64,000 bases of DNA. Source: Streptomyces sp. B21-083. Its GTDB lineage: Bacteria; Actinomycetota; Actinomycetes; Streptomycetales; Streptomycetaceae. The stretch is taken from positions 4,278,001-4,342,000 of the forward strand of contig NZ_JARUND010000002.1 of assembly GCF_036898825.1 (NCBI RefSeq). Direction: 5' to 3'. Under the pieces are notes generated by a model. The model made no database searches. It saw nothing but the letters and a program-made list of their open reading frames with translations, and was not told where the DNA came from. Positions 42,575 through 52,042 of the stretch are shown piece by piece. Each line of letters begins with the position of its first letter. Within the stretch, counting starts at the first letter, position 1. The position numbers and the translations under genes were made by a program.

Positions 42575-43102
42575 CTACTTGGAGGTCGTGATCTCCACGA
42601 GCACGTGGGCGCGGCCTTCGGGGTCGGCGCTCTCGCCGACGGCCTGCCAGGTGTCCGCGGGTACGTCGACGGAGGTCTCCTCGGTGCCGACGGTCATGTC
42701 GAGTTCCGTCTCGTGCGCGCTGGTCTTCACTCCGTAGACGGCGGGGATCTCCAGGGTCAGCCGGCCGCTGTTGCCGGTGACGGAGAAACAGACCTTGGTG
42801 TTGACGCGGGAGTAGACCTCCAGCTGGCCGGTTCCGGCGGCGCAGGTGGCGAGGAGGATGCGGCCGTCGCCGCGCTTGAGGGTGATGCCCTGCTCCGCGA
42901 GGATCTTGTCCGCGTTCGGGTAGTCGTAGTTCTCGACCGCGTACCCCGGGGCCTCGTCGGCGACGGCTTCGACGGATGTGCCGGCGGTGGTCTGGCCGTC
43001 CGTGGCCATGAACCAGGCCAGGGCGCCCGCGGCCACCGAGGCGGCCAGGGTGCGTCTGATGAGGCGTCCGGTTCTCGACGCGGTGGTGCTGTGTGCCTTC
43101 AT
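42575..43102 (-). CDS. Small secreted protein of unknown function
   Basis: A 175-residue exported protein: basic start, signal helix (RTLAASVAAGALAWFMA), then one beta-rich domain (YPNADKILAEQGITLKRGDGRILLATC...GQLEVYSRVNTKVCFSVTG...LEIPAVYGV) with two Cys probably in a disulfide. It lies 60 bases upstream of the FG-GAP pseudoprotease on the same strand and is probably co-transcribed with it. ATG at 43102 is preferred to the next in-frame upstream start. I do not recognise the family, although a similar domain is often seen with S1-like pseudoproteases. Confidence 0.65.
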   Translation of the reverse strand: MKAHSTTASRTGRLIRRTLAASVAAGALAWFMATDGQTTAGTSVEAVADEAPGYAVENYDYPNADKILAEQGITLKRGDGRILLATCAAGTGQLEVYSRVNTKVCFSVTGNSGRLTLEIPAVYGVKTSAHETELDMTVGTEETSVDVPADTWQAVGESADPEGRAHVLVEITTSK

Positions 43103-43528
43103 CGCAGTCCTCACGGATTAGGAAATGGGCGTGAAAGCTGCGGAGCACCGAGGTCCGCATATTTTTTCGGAGAATTGTGCGCAGCGAAAATGAGCATGCC
43201 TGCGGAATCACCCCCGTTCAGATCCGCAACTTCACGTATACAAATCCGTTCGCCAGAACTCTGTCCATATGCAAAAAGCTCGTAAATAGGGCAGCCACAG
43301 CAAGAAGCCCGTGACCTGCGTCACCTTGCCGGAAGGTTGTTCTGTCAATTGTGCCCATTCAGAAAAGAAACGATCTCCGGACGATAACGTTCCGGTTTCC
43401 AATTCTCTGTAGGGCTATTTGCACATCGCTATTGACCATGCAAAGCGCCGTCCGTACCTTCGAACCGGCGACTCCCCAACAGGCCTTCGAATCACGCACG
43501 TTGGGGAGCCGTGCCATGTTCTCGAAGC
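43103..43528. other. AT-rich intergenic region before the ALF-repeat gene
   Basis: No gene is seen. The stretch is clearly less GC-rich than its surroundings. It holds a 9-base inverted repeat, CTCCCCAAC (43472-43480) with GTTGGGGAG (43500-43508), probably part of the upstream control region of the large gene at 43581. Confidence 0.45.
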
Positions 43529-43567
43529 CCGTATCCCATGCGGAATCCGGCACGGATTCCCATACGG
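43529..43567 (+). promoter_or_regulatory. Leader hairpin overlapping the ribosome site of the ALF-repeat gene
   Basis: An outer stem CCGTAT/ATACGG (43529-43534, 43562-43567) encloses GGAATCC-GGCAC-GGATTCC (43542-43560). The 3' strand overlaps the GGAAGGA ribosome site (43566-43572), so translation may be limited when it folds. Confidence 0.45.
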
Positions 43568-43580
43568 AAGGACGCACCCT

Positions 43581-46500
43581 TTGTCAGCGTCATTGTGGAG
43601 CAGACGCCGGATACTCACGAGCGTCGCCGGTGTGGCCGCGGTCCCCGCGCTGCCGTCGATCCTCACCCTGACCGCCACTCCGGCCTACGCCGCCGACATC
43701 ATCGACACCGGCCTGCCGGCCACCGACCGGGGAAAGGCGGTGTGGGCCTACAAGACGGGCGGCGAGGCCGCGCGCGAATCCGCGGCGATCGCCCTCGCCG
43801 GCTCGACCGCGGCCGTGTCCGCCTTCCTGACCGGCGAACTGCCCGCGGCGACCGCCGAGGACAACCGCTTCGGTCTCCTCTCCAGCCTTTCCTACGCCGG
43901 CAAATCCACTCGTGAGTCGGCCGAGACCGCGTTGTCGGCGGGGGACGCCGCGATCGCCGGCTATCTGCTCGACGGCTACAACACGCCCCTGACGACGGAC
44001 CTGCGGGTAGCGGTGTTCACCGTCCTGAACAACAGCGGCACCGCGGTGAAGCGGGAGGCCAACAAGGCGCTGAACGACGGCACCCAGGCGGCCCTGCGGA
44101 AGTTCCTCACGCAGGGCCAGTACACGGCCCAGCAGGAGGACGAGCAGGTCGAGGTCTTCAGCATCCTCAGCACCGCCTCCCCCCAGGTGAAGCTGTACGC
44201 ACAGCGCGCCCTCGACGAGGGCACACCCGAGGCGATCCACCAGTTCCTGGTCTCCGGCCAGTTCATCGCCCGGGCCCGGGACGAAGAGGCCGCGACGATC
44301 GACCAGTTGGTGGCGGTCGTGGAACGCGAGGGCAAGCGGGCCCAGCTCAAGACGGAGCAGGCCGTCTCGGCCTCCGACCGCGCGCAGGAGGCGGCGGAGA
44401 AGGCCAAGGCCGCCGCGCTGGAGGCAGCGGACGAGGCACGCGCCGCCCAGCAGGACGTCCGTAAGTCGGCCGCCGCCGCGAACAAGGCCGCGAGCGCAGC
44501 GCGAGGAGCCGCCTCCGCCGCCAACACGGCGATCGGCGCCGCCCGCACCGCGCAGTCCGCCGCCGGCCGCGCCGCCCAGGCGGCGACGGCCGCCGCTGCC
44601 GCCGCGGCAGCGGCCGGCAGCGCGGCCGCCCGCGCCTACAACGCGGCCATCGGCGCCTCCAAGGACGCCTCGAAGGCGTCGGCCGCCCGTCAGGCCGCGC
44701 AGGGTGCCCGGAACGCCGCGGCACGGGCGAAGACCGCCGCCGCCGCCGCCGACAAGGCCGCCATCGCCTCCGCCAACGCGGACGCCGCCGGCAGCGCGGC
44801 TGCCGGCGCCGCGCGGAACTCCGCGGCCGCGGCCAACGCCGCCGCCGACGCCGCCGCCAGTTCGGGCGCCGCCCAGTCCCAGGCCGCGAAGGCCCGCGCC
44901 GCCGCCGCCGAGGCCAACGCCGCGGCTGCCAGGGCCACCCGGGCCGCGGGCACCGCGCGGACGCTGGCGGCCAGGTCGGCCGCCGCCGCACGCGTGGCCC
45001 GCGACGCCGCGAACAGCGCCGCCGCCCACGCGATCAAGGCCGCCGACGCGGCCGACGAGGCAGCGGCCCACGCGGGCGAGGCGGTCGAGTACGCCAAGCG
45101 GTCCACCGAGTACGCCAACGCGGCGGTGGCGGCGGCCAACACGGCCGCCGCCGCGGTCAAGGAGGCCCAGGAGGTCGAGAAGGCGGCCCGGGACGCCGAG
45201 ACCGCCCGCATCGCCGAGGACACCGAACTGGGCGTCCTGATAGCCCGTACCAGGGCTCAGGCCGAGACCGACGACGCCGCAAAGGCCGACCGGCAGCGCA
45301 CCCAGGCGGACATGACCTCCTCGGAGATCAAGGACCTGATCTCCGCCGCCGAGGCCGCGTTGAACGGCGGAGACACCGCCACCGCCGTCACGACCGGCCG
45401 CAAGGCCGCCGTCCAGCTCCTCGACGCCACCGGCAGCTGGACCCGTGAGGCCGCCGAGTACGCCCTCTCCGGCAACGACGAGGACATCGTCAACTGGGTG
45501 AGCGCCGATCGTCTCCTCGCCCAGCGGCAGGACGACCGGGAGAACGTCGCCGCCATCTCGTCCGTGGCCACCGCCAAGGTCGCCCAGGCCGCGTACACCG
45601 TCCTGGCCGACGACAGCCCGACGGCGGCCGGCGACTTCCTCGCCACCGGCGTCATCGAGGCGGCGGCCGAGGACAACCGCGTCCTCGTCTTCCAGATCCT
45701 GAACGGCAACCCCGGGCCGGCCGTCAAGGCGAAGGCCGAGGCTGCGCTGGCGGACGGCCGCGCACTCACCCTGCACCGCTTCATCAACCTCGAACTGGCG
45801 GGGGCGACGAAGGAGGACGACAGCGTCGAGATCTTCCGCCTGCTCGACACCGGCGGCCCGTACATGAAGTCGGCGGCACAGATCGTGCTGGAGGGCTCCG
45901 CCCGCATGCGGCGCGCCTTCGTCGTCCGCGACAAGTTCAACGTCGCCCGCCTCGACCAGGACCAGGCCACCCATGTGGCCGCCATCCGAGCCTCCATCGC
46001 ACACGCGGCGAAGGTGGCCGCGAAGGCCCTGCAGGACGCGGCCCTCGCGTCCAAGGCAGCCGCGGAGGCCCGCCAGGCGGCGGCGGAGGCCACCGAGTGG
46101 GCACAGAAGGCGAACAACTACGCCAAGGACGCCGAGAACTCGGCGGCCGAGGCACGGGCGAACGCGGACGACGCCGACCGGTCCGCCACCGCCGCGGCCA
46201 AGTCGGCGAAGGACGCCCTGTCCGCCGCGGCCACCGCGCGTGGCGCCGCCCGCAGCGCGAACTACTCGATGCGGCAGGCCGTGTCGTCCGCTCGGCAGGC
46301 GGTGAACTCCGCCGCCTCGGCGCAGGCCTCCGCCACCGCCGCGGCGGCCTCCGCCGCACAGGCCGGCAAGGACAAGGTGGCAGCGGCGGCGGCAGCCAGC
46401 GAGGCCCGCGCGATCGTCGCCACGAAGCGACGCGCCGAAGCCGCCGAGGCCGCCCGCGTAGCGGCCGAGAAGGCGAGGCAGAACGCGCAGAACGGCACCA

Positions 46501-46961
46501 ACCCGTCCCAGACCGCCGACAACGACGACGGCACCGGCAACACCGACTACTGGGGCATGTGGCCCGAGGACATGAGCGACGCCAAGGACTGGGCGAAGGC
46601 CACCGGCCACTGGAGCACGGTGTTCGGCGCGGCGGGGGCCGTGCTCGGCATCGCCGGCGCGTTCCCCACACCGGCCAGCCCGGTCCTGCTGGGGCTCGCC
46701 TCCGGGGCAAGTCTCACCTCCTGGGGTATCCAGGGAGTGAGCACCATCTTCGCCGGCTTCGGCTACGGCTGGAGCAGCAGCGAATTCCACCAGGCGCTCG
46801 GCATCACCGCTCTCGGCGGTGCGTTCTTCGCCAAGGGGCAGATCTTCAAGAAGTTCGGCGCGGGCGACGAGTTCGGTGCCCTCGCCGAGAACCTCGGCGC
46901 CAAGATCTCCAACGCCGCCAGTGACGTGACGACCACGGTGATCGGCTGGGTCACCTGGTAA
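43581..46961 (+). CDS. Giant Ala-rich ALF-repeat exported protein (polymorphic-toxin-like)
   Basis: A protein of about 1126 residues with TTG start (43581) and GGAAGGA upstream. A twin-arginine-like signal (SRRRILTSVAGVAAVPALPS...ATPAYA) leads into ALF repeats (about 40-250 and 570-770) of the form A..AL..G...AV..FL..GL..A..D. Each block is followed by a long Ala-rich coiled coil (about 255-555 and 800-965). A Gly/hydrophobic C-terminal region (about 1005-1100) closes with DVTTTVIGWVTW. ALF repeats are known from streptomycete exported proteins with variable C-terminal modules, many of toxin type; the C-terminal module here is short and membrane-like, so it could be a pore or a truncated toxin. 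Two small membrane proteins follow and could be immunity partners. Toxicity is inference. Confidence 0.8.
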   Translation: MSASLWSRRRILTSVAGVAAVPALPSILTLTATPAYAADIIDTGLPATDRGKAVWAYKTGGEAARESAAIALAGSTAAVSAFLTGELPAATAEDNRFGLLSSLSYAGKSTRESAETALSAGDAAIAGYLLDGYNTPLTTDLRVAVFTVLNNSGTAVKREANKALNDGTQAALRKFLTQGQYTAQQEDEQVEVFSILSTASPQVKLYAQRALDEGTPEAIHQFLVSGQFIARARDEEAATIDQLVAVVEREGKRAQLKTEQAVSASDRAQEAAEKAKAAALEAADEARAAQQDVRKSAAAANKAASAARGAASAANTAIGAARTAQSAAGRAAQAATAAAAAAAAAGSAAARAYNAAIGASKDASKASAARQAAQGARNAAARAKTAAAAADKAAIASANADAAGSAAAGAARNSAAAANAAADAAASSGAAQSQAAKARAAAAEANAAAARATRAAGTARTLAARSAAAARVARDAANSAAAHAIKAADAADEAAAHAGEAVEYAKRSTEYANAAVAAANTAAAAVKEAQEVEKAARDAETARIAEDTELGVLIARTRAQAETDDAAKADRQRTQADMTSSEIKDLISAAEAALNGGDTATAVTTGRKAAVQLLDATGSWTREAAEYALSGNDEDIVNWVSADRLLAQRQDDRENVAAISSVATAKVAQAAYTVLADDSPTAAGDFLATGVIEAAAEDNRVLVFQILNGNPGPAVKAKAEAALADGRALTLHRFINLELAGATKEDDSVEIFRLLDTGGPYMKSAAQIVLEGSARMRRAFVVRDKFNVARLDQDQATHVAAIRASIAHAAKVAAKALQDAALASKAAAEARQAAAEATEWAQKANNYAKDAENSAAEARANADDADRSATAAAKSAKDALSAAATARGAARSANYSMRQAVSSARQAVNSAASAQASATAAAASAAQAGKDKVAAAAAASEARAIVATKRRAEAAEAARVAAEKARQNAQNGTNPSQTADNDDGTGNTDYWGMWPEDMSDAKDWAKATGHWSTVFGAAGAVLGIAGAFPTPASPVLLGLASGASLTSWGIQGVSTIFAGFGYGWSSSEFHQALGITALGGAFFAKGQIFKKFGAGDEFGALAENLGAKISNAASDVTTTVIGWVTW

Positions 46962-47059
46962 CTGCGTACCGTCGTACCCCGGGGTGGCGCGTGCGCACAC
47001 CGTGTGTGAGCCCGCGTCACCCCACCCCGCCAGGCCCATCAGCAGAAGAAGGACCGTCA

Positions 47060-47440
47060 GTGCTGACCTCCCATTTCACCCGCACCGAGTGGTGGATCGC
47101 CGCGCTCGTGGCCGGCCTCGCCCTGGCAGTGGCGATCCAGTCCCTGCTGCCCGAGAGGAAGCACAAGTGGCTGGCGGTGCTTCCGCCGGTGGGCGGAGCG
47201 GTGGTCATCGGCCTGAGCACGAAGGCATCCCCGGACGACGGTGGGAACACGGCGCTGATGCTGTTCACGGCGATGGCGCTGGGCCTTGCGATCACCAGGG
47301 TCGTCTTCACCCGGTTCGTCGGACGCATGATGGAGCAGGCCCGCTCGGGACAGCCGATCGAGAAGCTGACGGGCCGGCAGACCGCGGTCTTCCTCCTCAC
47401 CTTCGCGGCCGTCGTGGCGGCGATCGTCGCCACCCTGTGA
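47060..47440 (+). CDS. Small membrane protein downstream of the ALF-repeat gene (candidate immunity protein)
   Basis: A 126-residue protein with about three membrane helices (WWIAALVAGLALAVAIQSLL, AVLPPVGGAVVIGL, LMLFTAMALGLAITRVV, then LLTFAAVVAAIVATL at the end). GTG at 47060 with AGAAGGA upstream is preferred; longer starts are Pro-rich and unconvincing. It lies 98 bases after the giant gene on the same strand. I do not recognise the family. Position and membrane topology would suit an immunity or membrane-partner role, which is inference only. Confidence 0.55.
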   Translation: MLTSHFTRTEWWIAALVAGLALAVAIQSLLPERKHKWLAVLPPVGGAVVIGLSTKASPDDGGNTALMLFTAMALGLAITRVVFTRFVGRMMEQARSGQPIEKLTGRQTAVFLLTFAAVVAAIVATL

Positions 47441-47447
47441 CCCCGTG

Positions 47448-47924
47448 ATGCCAACCGTCCTGTGGGTGTTCGCAGCCGTCCTCACCGACCTTCTCACCAC
47501 CTGCGTGCTGCTCCGCTGGATCCCGGCGAAGCACGAACGACTGATTCCCTTCATCCCCTTCCCGCTGCTCGTGGCCCTGGCCCTGATCCTCCGCCACGCC
47601 GTCGGAATCCCCTGGCCGGCCGCGCTGGCCGCCTGCACCGGCTTCCTGTGGGGAACCCTGCTGGCCCTGCTGCCGTTCCGTGGCTGGATCTCCTCCTGGA
47701 CCCTGCCCGTTCCCCGCGAGGACCGGCTGCGCTGGTACGAGGTGGCCCTGATCGTCCCGGCGGCCCTGACCCCGCTGTCGACGAGGCGGACGGACGCGGC
47801 GCTGGAGAAGGCGTTCGCACCGCGCGAGGTGGTGCGGGAGCGGGGCCCCTTCCCACTCGTGATGGGCGTGGCACTGTCGGTGCTGCCGGTACTGGGAGCG
47901 GCGGCGGCCCGCTGGGCGGTGTGA
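47448..47924 (+). CDS. Membrane protein of unknown function
   Basis: A 158-residue protein with about four membrane helices (PTVLWVFAAVLTDLLTTCVLL, LIPFPLLVALALILRHAVGI, WPAALAACTGFLWGTLLALLPF, and LVMGVALSVLPVLGAAAA near the end) and a charged cytoplasmic loop. ATG at 47448 (GTG 47445 also open) lies 7 bases after the stop of the previous membrane gene, so they are co-transcribed. Family not recognised. Confidence 0.55.
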   Translation: MPTVLWVFAAVLTDLLTTCVLLRWIPAKHERLIPFIPFPLLVALALILRHAVGIPWPAALAACTGFLWGTLLALLPFRGWISSWTLPVPREDRLRWYEVALIVPAALTPLSTRRTDAALEKAFAPREVVRERGPFPLVMGVALSVLPVLGAAAARWAV

Positions 47925-47943
47925 GCGGCCGTACGACGGCGAA

Positions 47944-47973
47944 AGGGGCGCCCGGCACAAGCCGAACGCCCCT
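47944..47973. terminator. Terminator between convergent genes (membrane protein and lysS)
   Basis: AGGGGCG-CC-CGGC-ACAA-GCCG-AA-CGCCCCT: two stacked stems between the membrane protein and the 3' end of lysS. Confidence 0.75.
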
Positions 47974-48000
47974 CCTCACCACCGCGTGTCCCCTACTCCC

Positions 48001-49743
48001 TTACTCCCCCAACAGGGCCCGCACCCGCTCCTGCCCCACCGCGAGCAGCAGCGTGGGCAGACGCGGCCCGGTGTCCCGCCCGACGAGCAGGTGGTACAGC
48101 AGGGCGAAGAACGTGCGCTGGGCGACCTTGATCTCGGCCGGGAGTTCCTTCGGCGTGGCGTCGGCGGAGAAGCCGGCCTGGACCTTGGGCACGCCGTAGA
48201 CGAGATGGCTGAGGCCGTCCAGGGACCAGTTGTCGGCGAGGCCGTCGACGAGGAGCCGCAGCGACTGCCGCCCCACCTCGTCGAGGGACTTGATCAGCTC
48301 GGTGTCGGGTTCGTCCCGCACGATGGTCCGCTGGTCCGCCGGCACCTGCGTGTTGATCCAGGCCTCGGCCTTGTCGAGCCGGGGCCGCGCCTCGTCGAGG
48401 GAGAGCAGCGGATCGGCCGGGTCAAGGTCGCCCAGGATCCGCAGCGTCTGGTCCTCGGCGCCGGCGGTGATGTCGGCGACGGAGGCCAGCGTCCGGTACG
48501 GCAACGCCCGCGGCGTACGCGGCAGTTCGCCACCGGCGGTACGCACCGCACGCGAGTGCGCGGCGACGTCGGCAGGCAGCGCGGAGCCGTCGGCGACCTT
48601 GGCGTCGAGCTTGTCCCACTCGTCGTAGAGCCGCTGGATCTCCTGGTCGAAGGCGATCTTGAAGGACTGGTTGGGCCGGCGGCGGGCGTACAGCCAGCGC
48701 AGGATCTGCGGCTCCATGATCTTCAGCGCGTCACCGGGCGTGGGAACCCCGCCCTTGCTGCTGGACATCTTGGCCATGCCGCTGATACCCACGAAGGCGT
48801 ACATGGGCCCGATCGGCTGCTTGCCGCCGAAGACGCTGCCGACGATCTGCCCGCCGACCTGGAACGAAGACCCCGGAGACGAGTGGTCGACACCGCTCGG
48901 CTCGAACACGACCCCCTCGTACGCCCAGCGCATCGGCCAGTCGACCTTCCAGACCAGCTTGCCGCGGTTGAACTCGCTCAGCAGGACGGTCTCGGAGAAC
49001 CCGCAGGCGGTGCAGGTGTACGTCAGCTCGGTGCTGTCGTCGTCGTAGGCGGTGACGGTGGTGAGGTCCTTGCCGCAGCCACCGCAGAAGGGCTTGTACG
49101 GGTAGTAGCCGGCGCCCCCGGAACCCCCGTCGTCCTCGCCGGCGGCCCCGGACCCCTCGGCGGCTTCCAGCTCGGCCTCGTCGACAGGCTTCTGCGACTG
49201 CTTGGCCGGAACCTTCTTGGTCCGGTACTGGTCGAGGATGGCGTCGATGTCACCCCGGTGCTTCATGGCGTGCAGGATCTGCTCGCGATAGACACCCGAG
49301 GTGTACTGCGCGGTCTGGCTGATGCCGTCGAACTCGACACCGAGCTCGGCGAGCGCGTCGACCATCGCGGCCTTGAAGTGCTCGGCCCAGTTGGGGTGGG
49401 CGGACCCCTTGGGCGCCGGTACGGAGGTCAGCGGCCGGCCGATGTGCTCGGCCCAGGAGGAGTCCACGCCGTCGACGCCGTTCGGCACCTTGCGGTAGCG
49501 GTCGTAGTCGTCCCAGGAGATCAGATGGCGGGTCTGGTACCCCCGGCGCCGGATCTCGTCGGCGACGAGATGCGGGGTCATGACCTCGCGCAGGTTCCCG
49601 AGGTGGATGGGCCCGGAGGGAGACAACCCGGACGCGACGACGACGGGTTTTCCCGGGGCTCGACGCTCCGACTCCTCGATGACCTCATCCGCGAAACGGG
49701 AGACCCAGTCGGTGGTCTCGGCACTCTGAGCCACGATCGGCAC
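48001..49743 (-). CDS. lysS: Class I lysyl-tRNA synthetase
   Basis: A 580-residue class I (archaeal-type) lysyl-tRNA synthetase that charges tRNA-Lys. The HIGH-like motif is PIHLGNLRE, the second signature is KMSSSKG, and a zinc knuckle lies in PFCGGCGKDLTTVT...YTCTACGFSE. Actinobacteria often carry this class I enzyme in addition to a class II LysRS/LysX; the other copy is not in this window. A Gly/Asp/Glu-rich insertion (EGSGAAGEDDGGSGGAG) before the zinc module is a flexible linker. It is divergent from argS, with a dispersed repeat in the intergenic region. Confidence 0.93.
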   Translation of the reverse strand: MPIVAQSAETTDWVSRFADEVIEESERRAPGKPVVVASGLSPSGPIHLGNLREVMTPHLVADEIRRRGYQTRHLISWDDYDRYRKVPNGVDGVDSSWAEHIGRPLTSVPAPKGSAHPNWAEHFKAAMVDALAELGVEFDGISQTAQYTSGVYREQILHAMKHRGDIDAILDQYRTKKVPAKQSQKPVDEAELEAAEGSGAAGEDDGGSGGAGYYPYKPFCGGCGKDLTTVTAYDDDSTELTYTCTACGFSETVLLSEFNRGKLVWKVDWPMRWAYEGVVFEPSGVDHSSPGSSFQVGGQIVGSVFGGKQPIGPMYAFVGISGMAKMSSSKGGVPTPGDALKIMEPQILRWLYARRRPNQSFKIAFDQEIQRLYDEWDKLDAKVADGSALPADVAAHSRAVRTAGGELPRTPRALPYRTLASVADITAGAEDQTLRILGDLDPADPLLSLDEARPRLDKAEAWINTQVPADQRTIVRDEPDTELIKSLDEVGRQSLRLLVDGLADNWSLDGLSHLVYGVPKVQAGFSADATPKELPAEIKVAQRTFFALLYHLLVGRDTGPRLPTLLLAVGQERVRALLGE

Positions 49744-50083
49744 GTCCTCTTTGTCTGAGAGTTCCTCAAGGCCAGCCGGTACGGTCGGACGGCTGACCGC
49801 CCCATTCTCCCAGCTGGTCCCACAACCACGAAAACGGCTTTCCGGAGAGCCGCCTCCGGCCCCGTCTCCTCCTGCGCGGCACCCTTTCAGCGCAGGCCCG
49901 CATTTCCAGCCCGTCCGGCGTTTGAGGACAAGGCCCGTTCAGGGCCGGCAGGGGGGTCTGGGGGCGCAGCCCCCAGGTACGGGATGGGACGGGTAGGGGC
50001 GGCGGGGGCGAAAATCCCCTTTACCCCCCATGGGATACTGGCCCCATCCACACGTACCCACCAGGAGAACGGCCCCCACTCCT
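49744..50083. other. Intergenic region between lysS and argS
   Basis: No gene is present. Most of the region is the dispersed repeat 49885-50013. AGGAG at 50063-50067 is a long 16 bases before the argS ATG, so the ribosome site may be inefficient or the leader may be unusual. Confidence 0.5.
49885..50013. repeat. Streptomycete dispersed repeat, complete copy
   Basis: It runs from TTTCAGCGCAGGCCCGCA through CCGTCCGGCGTTTGAGGAC and GGGGGGTCTGGGGGCGCAGC to GGGTAGGGGCGGCGGGGGCG. The same sequence occurs, split by an insertion, at 58048-58078 and 61236-61330. Confidence 0.8.
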
Positions 50084-51865
50084 ATGGCCCCGGTCAAGTC
50101 CCTCACCGCCACCGTCCACCAGCGCCTCGCGGACGCCCTCTCGGCCACCCTGCCGGAGGCACACGCGGACCCGCTGCTGCGACGCAGCGACCGTGCGGAC
50201 TACCAGGCGAACGGCATCCTCGCCCTCGCCAAGAAGACCAAGGCCAACCCCCGCGACCTGGCGACCCAGGTCGTCACCAACGTGGTGTCCGGCGACCTGA
50301 TCAAGGACATCGAGGTCTCCGGCCCCGGCTTCCTGAACATCACGCTCACCGACAGGGCGATCGTCGAGAACCTCGCGGCCAGGTCCGCCGACCCCGACGC
50401 CCGTCTCGGCGTACCCCTCTCCGCCCACCCGGGCACGACAGTGATCGACTACGCCCAGCCGAACGTGGCGAAGGAGATGCACGTAGGCCACCTCCGCTCC
50501 GCGGTGATCGGCGACGCGGTGGTCCAACTCCTGGAGTTCACCGGCGAGAACGTGGTGCGCAGGCACCACATCGGCGACTGGGGCACCCAGTTCGGCATGC
50601 TCATCCAGTACCTGGACGAGCACCCGCACGAGCTGGACCACGGGTCCGCCGAAGACAGCGCGGCCACCGGCGAGGAGGCGATGTCGAACCTCGACCGTCT
50701 CTACAAGTCGGCCCGCAAACTCTTCGACTCCGACGAGGAGTTCAAGACCAGGGCGCGGCTGCGCGTCGTGGACCTCCAGGCCGGCGACCCCGCCACCCTC
50801 GCCACCTGGCAGAGGTTCGTGGACGAGTCGAAGATCTACTTCTTCTCGGTCTTCGAGAAGCTGGACATGGAGATCCGGGACGCGGACATCGTCGGCGAGT
50901 CCGGCTACAACGACATGCTGGACGAGACGTGCCGCCTCCTGGAGGAGTCCGGGGTGGCGGTCCGCTCGGAGGGCGCCCTCTGTGTGTTCTTCGACGACAT
51001 CAAGGGCCCGGACGGCAACCCGGTCCCGCTGATCGTCCGCAAGTCCGACGGGGGCTACGGCTACGCGGCGACCGACCTCTCGGCGATCCGCGACCGCGTC
51101 TTCAACCTCAAGGCCAACAGCCTGATCTACGTGGTCGACGCCCGCCAGTCCCTCCACTTCAAGATGGTCTTCGAGACGGCGCGCAGGGCGGGCTGGCTCA
51201 ACGACGAGGACGTCAAGGCGTACCAGCTGGCCTTCGGCACGGTCCTCGGCAAGGACGGCAAGCCGTTCAAGACACGTGAGGGCGAGACGGTGAAGCTCGT
51301 GGACCTCCTCGACGAGGCGGTGGACCGCGCGACAGCGGTCGTACGGGAGAAGGACGCCCTCGGCCAGTTGTCGGACGACGAAGTCGCCGAGCGGGGCACC
51401 CAGGTGGGCATCGGCGCCGTCAAGTACGCGGACCTGTCGACGTCGGCGAACCGGGACTACAAGTTCGACCTGGACCAGATGGTGTCGCTGAACGGCGACA
51501 CGAGCGTGTACCTCCAGTACGCGTACGCCCGTATCCAGTCGATCCTGCGCAAGGCCGGCGAGGTACACCCGCAGCCGCACCCGGAGCTCGAACTGGCCGA
51601 CGCGGAGCGGGCGTTGGCCCTGCACATCGACGCGTTCGCGGAGACGGTGGCGGACTCGGCGACGGAGTACGCCCCGCACAAGATGGCGGCGTACCTGTAC
51701 CAACTGGCGTCGCTGTACACGACGTTCTACGACAAGTGCCCGGTGATCAAGCCGGCCCCGCCGAAGGACGTCGCGGAGAACCGCCTGTTCCTGTGCGACG
51801 TCACGGCGAAGACGCTCCACAAGGGCATGGCGCTCCTGGGCATCAGGACACCCGAACGCCTCTGA
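50084..51865 (+). CDS. argS: Arginyl-tRNA synthetase
   Basis: A 593-residue class I synthetase that charges tRNA-Arg. It contains the N-terminal additional domain (Add-1), the HIGH-like motif in [19 protein letters not shown], and the catalytic and stem-contact region with [17 protein letters not shown] strict KMSKS is absent, as is normal in ArgRS. The C-terminal anticodon-binding DALR domain ends [22 protein letters not shown] at 50084 matches the family start. It is followed by a good terminator and is divergent from lysS. Confidence 0.95.
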   Translation: MAPVKSLTATVHQRLADALSATLPEAHADPLLRRSDRADYQANGILALAKKTKANPRDLATQVVTNVVSGDLIKDIEVSGPGFLNITLTDRAIVENLAARSADPDARLGVPLSAHPGTTVIDYAQPNVAKEMHVGHLRSAVIGDAVVQLLEFTGENVVRRHHIGDWGTQFGMLIQYLDEHPHELDHGSAEDSAATGEEAMSNLDRLYKSARKLFDSDEEFKTRARLRVVDLQAGDPATLATWQRFVDESKIYFFSVFEKLDMEIRDADIVGESGYNDMLDETCRLLEESGVAVRSEGALCVFFDDIKGPDGNPVPLIVRKSDGGYGYAATDLSAIRDRVFNLKANSLIYVVDARQSLHFKMVFETARRAGWLNDEDVKAYQLAFGTVLGKDGKPFKTREGETVKLVDLLDEAVDRATAVVREKDALGQLSDDEVAERGTQVGIGAVKYADLSTSANRDYKFDLDQMVSLNGDTSVYLQYAYARIQSILRKAGEVHPQPHPELELADAERALALHIDAFAETVADSATEYAPHKMAAYLYQLASLYTTFYDKCPVIKPAPPKDVAENRLFLCDVTAKTLHKGMALLGIRTPERL

Positions 51866-51886
51866 CGCACGGCCGCACCGACGCAC

Positions 51887-51928
51887 CGGAAGCCGGACAC
51901 CCCAGAACGAAGGGGTGGCCGGCTTCCG
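51887..51928 (+). terminator. Terminator of argS
   Basis: CGGAAGCCGG and CACCCC pair with GGGGTG and CCGGCTTCCG around AGAACGAA, with one mismatch between the two stem parts. Confidence 0.75.
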
Positions 51929-52042
51929 CCGTTCTCCCGATCCGCAGGACTCGCCGTGCAACCCCGACGCGGTTCGACGCGTCCTGAGTACCGTAGGAAC
52001 CAACCAGACCTTTCAGCACAACCAGTTCCAACGGGGGAACAA

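Noticed and set aside
43590..47039. Long open frame (about 1149 codons) on the minus strand opposite the ALF-repeat gene
   Set aside because: It mirrors the Ala-rich coding strand in GC-rich DNA, has no ribosome site, and its product is a Gly/Arg/Val repeat without domains.
47060..47924. Calling the two membrane proteins immunity proteins in the annotation
   Set aside because: No family match or activity evidence; kept as a hypothesis only.
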